Source of the DNA: Dorea sp. AF36-15AT
Lineage (GTDB): Bacteria; Bacillota; Clostridia; Lachnospirales; Lachnospiraceae
Reading direction: 5' to 3'
DNA: 64,000 nt
Assembly: GCF_003477705.1 (NCBI RefSeq)
Contig: NZ_QUDV01000002.1
Location: 1-64,000 of the forward strand
Below, piece after piece: positions 35,211 through 42,410 of the stretch. Position 1 is the first letter of the stretch; every line of letters starts with the position of its first letter. The notes beneath the pieces are model-generated. The model saw nothing but the letters and a program-made list of their open reading frames with translations, was not told the DNA's origin and did no database searches. The position numbers and the translations under genes are program-made.

Positions 35211-36134
35211 ATGAACGATTACATTATTGAAACACATAATCTGACAAAAAAGTATGGAAGTCAGACCAGTGTTTCCCATCTGAATATTCATGTGAAAAAG
35301 GGCCGTATCTACGGGCTATTGGGACGCAACGGTGCAGGTAAGACCACGACCATGCGGATGTTGCTAGGACTGACGGCTCCCACGTCTGGCGAGGTAACGA
35401 TATTTGGAAAGCCCTTTCAGGGCAACGAAAAGAATATCCTGCCCCATATAGGCTGTCTGATTGAGTCGCCGGGCTTTTACCCCAATTTGACAGGAACGGA
35501 AAACCTAAAAATCTTTGCTGAACTTCGAGGATTAAGGAGCCCCAAATATATCAAAAATGCATTGGAACTTGTTAATCTACCTTACCGGGACAAGAAGTTG
35601 TTTTCCCAATATTCTCTTGGCATGAAGCAGCGGTTGGCGATTGCTCTGGCCGTCATGCATAACCCGGAACTTTTGATTTTGGACGAACCGATTAACGGCC
35701 TCGACCCCATCGGCATTGCGGAAGTGCGAGATTTTATCCGAGAATTGTGTGATACCAGCGGTAAAACCATTTTAATTTCCAGTCATATTCTTTCGGAAAT
35801 CTCTCTGCTTGCAGACGATGTGGGAATTATTGACCACGGAAAGTTGCTAGAAGAAGAAAGTCTGAAAGAATTGGAGGCGAAAAACGCCAAGTTCATCCAC
35901 TTCTGCGTATCGGATGCACAAAAAGCTGCGAAAATTATTGCTGCAACATTTCACAGCAAAGATTTTCGCCTTACAGATGCCAATAATCTGTATCTCTACG
36001 ATATGACTCTGCCAGTGGAAAAGATTAACCGTTCTTTTGTCGAATCAGGAATTGAGATTCAAGAAGTCCATCTTTGTGAGGATACTTTAGAGGACTACTT
36101 CAAAAAGATAACAGGGGGTGAGGGGATTGCTTAA
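35211..36134 (+). CDS. ABC transporter ATP-binding protein (bacitracin/lantibiotic immunity type)
   Basis: A 307-residue protein. Walker A GRNGAGKT is at 38-45, the signature is SLGMKQRLAIA, Walker B is LLILDEPINGLD, and the switch is ISSHIL. The C-terminal ~90 residues match BcrA-like subunits. It works with the two permeases encoded next, and such transporters protect against bacitracin, lantibiotics or related peptides. AAAAGGAGG precedes GTGATG; ATG 35211 is the better start. The gene overlaps the first permease. Confidence 0.9.
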   Translation: MNDYIIETHNLTKKYGSQTSVSHLNIHVKKGRIYGLLGRNGAGKTTTMRMLLGLTAPTSGEVTIFGKPFQGNEKNILPHIGCLIESPGFYPNLTGTENLKIFAELRGLRSPKYIKNALELVNLPYRDKKLFSQYSLGMKQRLAIALAVMHNPELLILDEPINGLDPIGIAEVRDFIRELCDTSGKTILISSHILSEISLLADDVGIIDHGKLLEEESLKELEAKNAKFIHFCVSDAQKAAKIIAATFHSKDFRLTDANNLYLYDMTLPVEKINRSFVESGIEIQEVHLCEDTLEDYFKKITGGEGIA

Positions 36135-36930
36135 CTTGATTCGGTGCGAGTTTTGGAAACTGAAAAGAAAAATGTTCGTGCAGTTGGTATTGGCGGCATC
36201 TTTTCTGTTTCCAATCCCGCTAACTGCCATTATCTATTATCTGAACACGGCGCAGAACAAATACGCTACAAAAGCAGCAGCTTTTGACGCCCTGTGGCAA
36301 TCCGTAATCGGTTTTGGTATGTTGCTACTTCTTCCCTGCATTTTAGGAATTGTTGCAGCACTCCTCTTTTTTATGGAGCGAGATAACGACACCTTTAAAA
36401 ACCTACGGACAATTCCGATAACAAGTTCACAGATGGTTATCGCAAAGTGCATTGTTTTATTATTGCTTAGTATTGCGTTTTGTATATCTTCGACTGTAGC
36501 CTCTATCCTTTGCGGTTTTGTCTTTTTCGGAGTGACCGATATTTTGTTTAAGGTATTGTTTTCCGCTATTTACGGATTATTGATTGCGATTAGTGCATTA
36601 CCGCTGATATTGCTGATTATATTTTTCAGCAGATCCTATATTTTTTCCATTATGCTTTGTGTATTTTATAGTGTATTCAACCTGCTCTCAACATTTTCTA
36701 TGACAGCACTTCCAAAATGGCTTGTACTTACTCTGCCTACACCGAGCATTATGTTGTGGGGAACCCAGCAAATGTCTTCTCGTACTGCTATAAACGACAC
36801 AGAGGATTTGCAGAACTTCATTCAAATGGGATTGATACCTTCTACTCCTCAACTAATTATAACTTTGGGGGTAATTGGGGTTGTTTCACTTCTTCTGGCG
36901 GTCTATCTTTATAAGAAAAGGAGTGAGTGA
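36118..36930 (+). CDS. ABC transporter permease 1
   Basis: A 270-residue polytopic protein with about six hydrophobic segments (for example QLVLAASFLFPIPLTAIIYY and VIGFGMLLLLPCILGIVAALLFF), then DNDTFKNLRTIPIT, characteristic of ABC-2 lantibiotic-immunity permeases. It starts at GTG 36118 or TTG 36127, inside the 3' end of the ATPase gene. It ends one base before the second permease's ATG. Confidence 0.85.
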   Translation: MRGLLNLIRCEFWKLKRKMFVQLVLAASFLFPIPLTAIIYYLNTAQNKYATKAAAFDALWQSVIGFGMLLLLPCILGIVAALLFFMERDNDTFKNLRTIPITSSQMVIAKCIVLLLLSIAFCISSTVASILCGFVFFGVTDILFKVLFSAIYGLLIAISALPLILLIIFFSRSYIFSIMLCVFYSVFNLLSTFSMTALPKWLVLTLPTPSIMLWGTQQMSSRTAINDTEDLQNFIQMGLIPSTPQLIITLGVIGVVSLLLAVYLYKKRSE

Positions 36931-36931
36931 A

Positions 36932-37702
36932 ATGGTAACAATTATAAAAACCGAGTTTATGAAGCTGAAAAGATATTTTATTGTCTGGATTGGCGTGTCC
37001 CTCATGCTTCTTACAGTTCTGCTAACCTTGTTTACTACAATGGCCGATGACGGAATGGTATGGGACTACCAATTTCTTTTTGAACAGGTAGTTAAGCATT
37101 TTGTAACAATGATTTTCCCAATGTGTATCACGCTGATTAGTGGGTATATGATTTCCCGTGAATATACAGACGACACATTAAAAAATATTGAAACATTACC
37201 CATTTCATTTAGGAAACTTCTGGCAGGTAAATTGATTGTTTCTGCAATTCTGTCGCTTTTCTTAGGAATTGTGTGCTTTGTTTTCACAGTCATTGCAAAT
37301 TTTATCATGGGATATGATGGATTTGCTTTGATTCCTGCGCTTACAGGATTGGTGCAAATGGCATTGTTAGGATTCTTCCTTTACTTGACAATGCTGCCCA
37401 TTATTGTTCTGACAAGCAGATATAAAGGGAGTTTCCTTGTAGGGGTTATCGTCGCTTTTGTATATGGGTTTATAGGAATGTTTGCAAATGGGACTTTACA
37501 ATCTATATATCCTGTCTCCGCTGCGCTTGGTTTAATCAATTATCGAGCTGGGGCAGAAGGAGTTATGTGGAATAAAGGACTGTGTTTTATTAGCATTCTG
37601 ATTATGTGTGCTATTGGAATTGCTTTGATGTTTGTAAAACAGAAACCAGAAAAGAGAGAAGCTAAAAAAACACAGCACACAGCACCTAAAAAGGGCTGGT
37701 AA
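36932..37702 (+). CDS. ABC transporter permease 2
   Basis: A 256-residue membrane protein with EYTDDTLKNIETLPISFRKLLAGK, the same cytoplasmic motif as permease 1, and about six membrane spans. It probably forms a heterodimer with permease 1. ATG 36932 is preferred over the longer frame since AAAGGAG ends ten bases upstream and the longer start lies inside permease 1. Confidence 0.88.
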   Translation: MVTIIKTEFMKLKRYFIVWIGVSLMLLTVLLTLFTTMADDGMVWDYQFLFEQVVKHFVTMIFPMCITLISGYMISREYTDDTLKNIETLPISFRKLLAGKLIVSAILSLFLGIVCFVFTVIANFIMGYDGFALIPALTGLVQMALLGFFLYLTMLPIIVLTSRYKGSFLVGVIVAFVYGFIGMFANGTLQSIYPVSAALGLINYRAGAEGVMWNKGLCFISILIMCAIGIALMFVKQKPEKREAKKTQHTAPKKGW

Positions 37703-37722
37703 AAGAAAGAGAGGTAACCTTT

Positions 37723-38070
37723 ATGAGTTCTAAGAAAAAAATAGGAATTGTGATTGTCGTTGCTGTACTAGCAATTACTTTTATGACTGTAGCTTTTCTC
37801 ACTACGCAAACCAATACAGACTACTATACGCAGATTGATAACCGATGGGTAACAGATATTGCACCGCATGGTGCGATGAACTATAAATACACATTGGTTG
37901 CTTATGATGAAAGTGGTAATGCGAAAGACGTTACTTTTGAAACAAGCAAAGTTCTCACAGATGGTGCGTATCTGTGCTTGAAAGTGGCTCCCATCAGAGG
38001 GGTTGTAACATGGGCTGAAATGCAGTTTGATGAATTACCTTCTTCTGTTCAAGAAAAATATAAAGAATAA
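37723..38070 (+). CDS. YxeA family (DUF1093) exported protein
   Basis: A 115-residue protein with an N-terminal membrane anchor (KKKIGIVIVVAVLAITFMTVAFL). The small beta domain has DYYTQIDNR and YKYTLVAYDESGNAKDVTFE, the YxeA/DUF1093 pattern. Family members often accompany peptide-sensing ABC transporters and envelope-stress modules. It is the last gene of the operon, 20 bases after permease 2. Confidence 0.85.
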   Translation: MSSKKKIGIVIVVAVLAITFMTVAFLTTQTNTDYYTQIDNRWVTDIAPHGAMNYKYTLVAYDESGNAKDVTFETSKVLTDGAYLCLKVAPIRGVVTWAEMQFDELPSSVQEKYKE

Positions 38071-38565
38071 CCCCGCAGGACAATAAAGGTGCCTGTAATG
38101 AAATATATTTAGATCAGCTGCCACACGACGGCAAAAGAAAAAAAGCCGTCGTACAGCAGCCCTTTTGACACGCCCATACGACTAGCGGCGGCTTTGATTT
38201 TCAGAGCCGCCGTTTCTTTCGTTTATCCTAAACCAACGACGACCTAACACCGTGTAAATCCACGGCGGCATATAGGAGGATTGCCGCCGTGTCTATTTTT
38301 GTCTTTTTTCACAGTACCCATGACCTACATCAGTTAAAAAAAGCATAGCTCCCCCTCCGGGTTATTCCGGCTATGTATGCGAAATTTGTTGGAACCTTAA
38401 CTATTATGTCATTTCATGCGTCCGTGTGGCTTCATGCCGCCCGGGCGCTTTTGTGTTCTTATGGGGCTGCTTCGGGTCATGTTGGCCCGAAGTCATTCCC
38501 CGGTGTCGCTCCCCGCCGCCTTCGTTTCGGTCACTCGTCAACCAACAACCGAAACGGAGGTCAAT
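38071..38565 (+). other. Gene-free stretch with three successive hairpins
   Basis: Stems are ACGACGGC/GCCGTCGT (38,125/38,145), CGGCGGCT/AGCCGCCG (38,186/38,205) followed by TTTCTTTC, and CACGGCGGCA/TGCCGCCGTG (38,261/38,282) followed by a T-rich run. They end the cargo operon. The rest carries the palindrome at 38,472 and the leader of the sigma-factor gene. Confidence 0.6.
38261..38310 (+). terminator. Intrinsic terminator at end of ABC cargo module
   Basis: A 10-bp perfect stem at 38,261-38,270 and 38,282-38,291, then TCTATTTTTGTCTTTTTT. Confidence 0.8.
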
Positions 38566-38988
38566 ATGGCTATTATCAATTTGCGGGACTATTACCCATT
38601 CTATACATCAGATTGCTTCATGGAAGTATCGGAAGAAGTTGCAGAAATGTTCAAAGAATTTGATCGTAAAGAGGCTGCCTACCGGCTGCGTACATACCGC
38701 CACAAAGCCTACTATTCCCTTGATCGGGATGATGGGCTGGAGCATGAGGCTGTCTTTGTCGCACTTTCGCCCCATGAGCTGTACGAGCGAAAAGTTACCA
38801 TGCAGGAACTTCACGCAGCGATTGCCAGTCTGCCGGACAAACAGGCAAAACGGATTTATGCTCATTTCATTCTCGGCATGACCAAACAGGACATTGCCCG
38901 GGCAGAGGGCGTCCATGAAAAAGTGGTTCGTGTCGCAATCGAGCGAGGTCTGCGGCGCTTAGAAAAAATTTTGAAAATTTCTTTGTAA
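38566..38988 (+). CDS. Sigma-70 family RNA polymerase sigma factor
   Basis: A 140-residue protein with LRDYYPFYTSDCFMEVSEEV, a variable linker, and a region-4-like helix-turn-helix (SLPDKQAKRIYAHFILGMTKQDIARAEGVHEKVVRVAIERGLRRLEKIL). Such small sigma-like proteins in Tn1549-type ICEs lie before the excision/integration genes and are thought to regulate them. GGAGG precedes ATG 38566; longer frames begin inside the palindrome region. Confidence 0.85.
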   Translation: MAIINLRDYYPFYTSDCFMEVSEEVAEMFKEFDRKEAAYRLRTYRHKAYYSLDRDDGLEHEAVFVALSPHELYERKVTMQELHAAIASLPDKQAKRIYAHFILGMTKQDIARAEGVHEKVVRVAIERGLRRLEKILKISL

Positions 38989-39060
38989 GGCGTACCGATT
39001 TAGGCCGGAAAATGAAATGGCTTATGAGAGGTAAAACACTTCGGGTCACAATGGCCCGAG

Positions 39061-39495
39061 GTTCAGACAAGCCTCATGCAGATTGAAAATTGAATAAAAA
39101 GACACCCGGATACGAAGGGGAACGCGCTGTGTGACAGACCCGCCATGACCTCGGATTTCAGAGAATACAGTCTTTGTAAAACTGAGCGAGCGAACAGGTC
39201 CATGCCATAGGTGGGGCAAGGCTGGCTCCACCGGAACAGGTGCAGGCCCCGGATACTTGCGTTTAGTCACAGTCCGAGCGTTGAAGCGGCCTTGCAAGCC
39301 GTGAGCCGTCGCAGGCAATGAGAACGCCTTGCCATCAGAATGGGGAGAGTTGAAATACTATGGGGCATGAAGCCTATGTCCGTCCGGTGTGTCTGAAATG
39401 AAGTGAAAACCTATGGGGAGCCCCCGGCAATGCTGTCTGATGATAGGCCAACCGATCCGGCGCGGCTCCCCATCTTTTCAAAAAAGGAGCACTTT
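39061..39495 (+). ncRNA. Candidate structured RNA / group II intron 5' remnant leader
   Basis: A 435-base gene-free stretch, GC-rich and full of short complementary arms. GTGTGAC at 39,129 resembles a group II intron 5' end, and the following ~200 bases have a D1-like look, but no domain V, 3' end or reverse transcriptase is visible. The stretch ends in ATGGGGAGCC (39,413) pairing with GGCTCCCCAT (39,464), followed by CTTTTC. That could act as an attenuator before the next gene. The RNA identity is a guess. Confidence 0.35.
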
Positions 39496-39699
39496 ATGGG
39501 AAATGCGTTTGGAATGATCCCCGGCTTGGAACCGGACGAATGGAGCAATGACGCTTGCCGTGGTTATGTCATTATGGCAATGGAGAACTGCGGATTTTCA
39601 AAGAAGGATATACGGCGTGTTGTGGGGCAGCTTTATGAAGTATTTGACCTCAACAGCGTGGAGGACGCCAAAGAAAAGTACCATTCCAGTCCTTACTGA
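39496..39699 (+). CDS. Conserved small ICE protein
   Basis: A 67-residue protein: NAFGMIPGLEPDEWSNDACRG, then a helical FSKKDIRRVVGQLYEVFDLN. Similar small proteins lie between the sigma factor and recombinase in related ICEs; function unknown, possibly an excision or regulatory factor. AAAAAAGGAGC precedes ATG 39496. A palindrome (39,702) follows. Confidence 0.7.
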   Translation: MGNAFGMIPGLEPDEWSNDACRGYVIMAMENCGFSKKDIRRVVGQLYEVFDLNSVEDAKEKYHSSPY

Positions 39700-39832
39700 C
39701 CTCGGGCCACATCGACCCGAAGTGGAGAAAACTCAAAGGGCGGCACCTGCCGGGTGCCGTCTTTTGACATTTCCCCACGGGACAAGTGGGAAAGGCTGGC
39801 ATATACACGCACTTTCGCAAAGGAGGTTTTCA

Positions 39833-40009
39833 ATGACGCAAGCTGTCACTTATGAACGAGAAACAAAGTCTGTCGCATTTCAAGGGAAGATCATTGTGCT
39901 GGAAAGCCTCACGCCGGTACTTCCCCCGAAGGAGAAAGCACAGCGCAAAAAAGAAATTGAGCGTTGTCTTTACGAGGTGTTCAGCAAATATGGAGACAGA
40001 TTTCCCTAA
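39833..40009 (+). CDS. Small ICE protein upstream of the recombinase
   Basis: A 58-residue protein: ERETKSVAFQGKIIVLESLTP, then KEKAQRKKEIERCLYEVFSKYG. AAAGGAGG is optimally placed before ATG 39833. Position suggests a recombination accessory factor, but there is no sequence proof. Sequence matching the end of this gene also appears at about 30,471-30,491, before the CD1845-like gene. Confidence 0.65.
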   Translation: MTQAVTYERETKSVAFQGKIIVLESLTPVLPPKEKAQRKKEIERCLYEVFSKYGDRFP

Positions 40010-40050
40010 TCATTCGCAACATTGTTGTCCGGGGCTGCTGATGGTATAAT
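40000..40050 (+). promoter_or_regulatory. Promoter of the ICE serine recombinase
   Basis: TTGTTG (40,022-40,027), a 17-base spacer and TATAAT (40,045-40,050). CTAATCATTCGCAACAT directly upstream is shared with the promoter at 30,503. Confidence 0.65.
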
Positions 40051-40098
40051 ATAGTTGTAAGGTTGGTAGCTCCATTCCAACAAGGAAAGGAGCCCAAT

Positions 40099-41607
40099 AT
40101 GGAATTTATCAGAGAAGATTGTATTTACGCAAGACAGTCAGTAGACCGCAAGGACAGTATCAGCATTGAAAGTCAGATCGACTTTTGCAAGTATGAATTG
40201 AAAGGTGGGAGCTGCCGGGTATTCAAGGACAAAGGCTATTCCGGTAAGAACACGGACAGGCCGGAGTTTCAAAAGCTGCTGGGCGAGATCCGCAAGGGAA
40301 AGGTTCGGCGGGTCATCGTGTACAAGCTGGACCGTATAAGCCGCTCTATTCTGGACTTTGCAACGATGATGGAGCTGTTTCAAGAGTACGATGTGGAGTT
40401 TGTATCCTCCACGGAAAAGTTTGATACTTCGACACCGATGGGCCGGGCCATGCTGAATATCTGCATTGTATTCGCCCAGCTTGAACGTGAGACAATTCAG
40501 AAGCGTGTCACAGACGCCTACTATTCACGGTGCCTGAAAGGCTTTCACATGAGCGGACAGGCGCCATACGGTTATCAGTTAGAGCCTACTGTGGTAGAGG
40601 GTATCCGCACAAAGAAAATGGTTGCCGACCCCGTAGCCGCCGACCATGTTCGGCTGATGTTTGAAATGTACGCTGAACCGGAAACCTCCTTCGGAGATAT
40701 TACCCGATACTTCGAGGAACATGACATAAAAATTTATGGCAAATCCATGTTCCGTACATTTCTTTCCCAGCTTTTAAGAAACCCGGTTTACGCACAGGCC
40801 GATTTGGAGCTGTACGAATTTTTCAAGAGCCAGGGCGCAGCGATTGTCAATGACGCTTCTGACTTTGCCGGAACAAACGGCTGCTATCTCTATCAGGGGC
40901 GGGATGTGAAGGAGGACAAGGACAGGTGCTTAAAAGACCAGATACTTGTTATCGCTCCCCATGAAGCACTCATTTCCTCTGACACATGGCTGAAATGCCG
41001 GAAAAAACTTATGGCAAATACCACCTTCCAACAGGGACGGAAACCGAAGAACACTTGGCTGGCCGGAAAAATCAAATGCGGTCATTGTGGGTATGCGCTG
41101 AAAGCCACCCATGTACCAAACAGCACCGGGTATTTCCGCTGTACCAAACGGACGGAAAATAAAGGCTGTCCGGGCTGCGGGAAAATCCGCAAAGAAGAAT
41201 TTGAGCAATTCATTTTCTCGGCCATGCAGGAGAAATTCAAAGACTTTCAGATACTCCACGGCAGGGAGGAAAAAGTCAATCCGAAACTGACAGCCTATCA
41301 AGTGGAACTGGCACAGGTGGAGGCAGAAATTGAAAAGCTGCTGGATACGCTGACCGGAGCCAATGCGACCTTGCTTGCCTACGCTAACAAAAAAATTGAA
41401 GAACTGGACACCCGACGCCAGACTATTTCAAAGGCAATCGCCGAATTGAGTGTTGAAACCATATCGCCCCAGCAGATAAAGAAGTTGTCCTATTATCTCG
41501 ACAACTGGGACAGCATAGATTTTGACGACAAAAGAAAAGCCGCCGATGGTTTGATCTCTACGATCAAGGCCACCAGCGACCGTGTTCAGATAGAGTGGAA
41601 AATCTGA
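40099..41607 (+). CDS. Large serine recombinase (ICE integrase)
   Basis: A 502-residue recombinase. The catalytic domain has IYARQSVDRKDSISIESQ with the nucleophile Ser, DKGYSGKNTDRPEF, YKLDRISRS and LNICIVFAQLERETI. A recombinase domain follows (APYGYQLEP..). A zinc ribbon CGHCGYALK..CPGCGK, a coiled coil and a short C-terminal domain end the protein. It should catalyse integration and excision through GG at 3335/41,673. AAAGGAG and ATG 40099 define the start; the longer frame from 40,063 overlaps the promoter. Confidence 0.93.
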   Translation: MEFIREDCIYARQSVDRKDSISIESQIDFCKYELKGGSCRVFKDKGYSGKNTDRPEFQKLLGEIRKGKVRRVIVYKLDRISRSILDFATMMELFQEYDVEFVSSTEKFDTSTPMGRAMLNICIVFAQLERETIQKRVTDAYYSRCLKGFHMSGQAPYGYQLEPTVVEGIRTKKMVADPVAADHVRLMFEMYAEPETSFGDITRYFEEHDIKIYGKSMFRTFLSQLLRNPVYAQADLELYEFFKSQGAAIVNDASDFAGTNGCYLYQGRDVKEDKDRCLKDQILVIAPHEALISSDTWLKCRKKLMANTTFQQGRKPKNTWLAGKIKCGHCGYALKATHVPNSTGYFRCTKRTENKGCPGCGKIRKEEFEQFIFSAMQEKFKDFQILHGREEKVNPKLTAYQVELAQVEAEIEKLLDTLTGANATLLAYANKKIEELDTRRQTISKAIAELSVETISPQQIKKLSYYLDNWDSIDFDDKRKAADGLISTIKATSDRVQIEWKI

Positions 41608-41620
41608 TACTTCCACTCTA
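41591..41620. repeat. Perfect 10-bp hairpin at the recombinase stop codon
   Basis: TAGAGTGGAA (41,591) and TTCCACTCTA (41,611) with a 10-base loop that includes the TGA stop. No U-run follows, so termination is uncertain. It lies 53 bases from the ICE right end. Confidence 0.6.
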
Positions 41621-41666
41621 TCGACCCTCATTTCTATTTTATCTCGTTTGTACCCCTTGTACACCG

Positions 41667-42410
41667 ATGTTTGGAATATCTGATATAAAAAGTGATGTTG
41701 CTAGTTCTATGACTGATTATTACCTTAAAGAAATATTTGATATTCTACAACAAACTTTTATAGATGATGATGAAAAATGTGCAGAATTAGCGACATTAGA
41801 GTGGATGTGCAGAAATGTGCTTGAATGGGAGCATATGAAATGTATGCAAAAGATTATGAAGGATGATCCGACCTTCTATGCGTTATTAGTTAGTATTATA
41901 TATAAGGCGGATGACAATGAAAATATTGACGAAGAAAAGAGGAAATTGGCCAATAAGGTTTATTCGGGTTTTGATAAAGCAAAGTTTTGCCCAACAGAAA
42001 AGGATGGGGAAGTCATATATGAAAATCTGAAAAAGTGGATAGAGAAGTTTAAAGAGCTACTGATTAACCAGAAGCAAGAAAGACTATTCGGGAATTTGGT
42101 TGGACGTTTATTGGCATATTCACCAATTGGGGAGGATGGTTATAGTCCGTGTGAAGCTGTGCGTATGGTTATAGAAGAATATTACACAGATTCGTTAAAA
42201 ACAGCCTATGTGGTAGCAGAAGAAAACAAACGTGGAGTGCATATGGTTGATGCTGGTAAATCTGAGCTTATATTACATCAAAGATATCAAAAGAATGCTG
42301 AAGCATTACAAGAACGCTATCCCTATACTGCAGATATATATTTTGCAATTAGTGATAATTATAAACGCGAAGCTGAATATGAAAGAAAGCGTGCAGAAGA
42401 TGAATGGTAG
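41667..42410 (+). CDS. C-terminal part of the ICE-disrupted STAND-like protein
   Basis: The frame is open from the ICE end (41,595). The native part starts at 41,673. ATG 41667, written by ICE DNA, could restart translation, but no good binding site is visible. Conserved features of the C-terminal region of the large family are TLEWMCRNVLEWEHMKCM near the start, DDPTFYALLVSIIYK, GRLLAYSPIGEDGYSP, and NKRGVH followed by a helical tail. These match the protein whose first 996 residues are encoded at 346-3335, so I read this as the same gene. The stop (TAG 42,408) overlaps the kinase start by 11 bases, so large protein and kinase were co-translated before ICE insertion. Confidence 0.8.
   Translation: MFGISDIKSDVASSMTDYYLKEIFDILQQTFIDDDEKCAELATLEWMCRNVLEWEHMKCMQKIMKDDPTFYALLVSIIYKADDNENIDEEKRKLANKVYSGFDKAKFCPTEKDGEVIYENLKKWIEKFKELLINQKQERLFGNLVGRLLAYSPIGEDGYSPCEAVRMVIEEYYTDSLKTAYVVAEENKRGVHMVDAGKSELILHQRYQKNAEALQERYPYTADIYFAISDNYKREAEYERKRAEDEW

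Larger units (their letters stand above)
4891..39720. repeat. 19 dispersed copies of a 19-bp palindrome (family entry)
   Basis: Consensus TCGGGCCATNATGGCCCGA, often extended to CTTCGG...CCGAAG. Core starts are 4891, 7342, 8405, 10786, 20369, 20949, 21411, 22074, 24856, 25054, 27020, 27887, 28408, 29632, 30864, 32389, 38472, 39041 and 39702. Changes at arm position 6 (C or T) and its partner (G or A) are common. Most copies lie between a stop codon and the next AAAGGAGG. Three lie inside coding sequence (25054, 27020, 27887). None occurs in the nested IME, in the 32.5-38.3 kb cargo or outside the ICE. No U-tract follows, so these are not ordinary terminators. Candidate roles are operator or partition site, or RNA hairpins that affect processing or translation between genes. 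Confidence 0.9.
3335..41673 (+). mobile_element. Tn1549-like integrative conjugative element with serine recombinase
   Basis: A 38.3-kb GC-rich element bounded by a GG core (3334-3335 and 41,673-41,674). Its presence splits an AT-rich host gene, and removal restores that gene's frame exactly. Gene order follows the Tn1549/CTn group: parB, DUF4406-like, M.5C, ardA, PcfB, coupling protein, Maff2, VirB6, MT-A70, SpoVG, DUF7007-like, PrgI, VirB4, NlpC/P60, DUF4315, DUF4366, MobC, relaxase, cargo, sigma factor and recombinase. The terminal recombinase is a large serine type instead of a tyrosine integrase. Nested inside is an IME at about 10,996-19,361. The boundary is inferred from frame reconstruction and could be off by a base or two. 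Confidence 0.85.

Noticed and set aside
39403..39495. Upstream extension of the 67-residue ORF to ATG 39403
   Set aside because: It would run through the attenuator-like hairpin, and AAAAAAGGAGC clearly serves ATG 39496.
4891..39720. Reading the 19-bp palindromes as Rho-independent terminators
   Set aside because: None has a U-tract, most are followed at once by a ribosome binding site, and three lie inside genes.
3326..41663. TGTACA shared by both ICE flanks as the recombination core
   Set aside because: Joining there shifts the frame and gives a stop after VYTDVWNI, whereas joining at GG restores the gene and its C-terminal family motifs.
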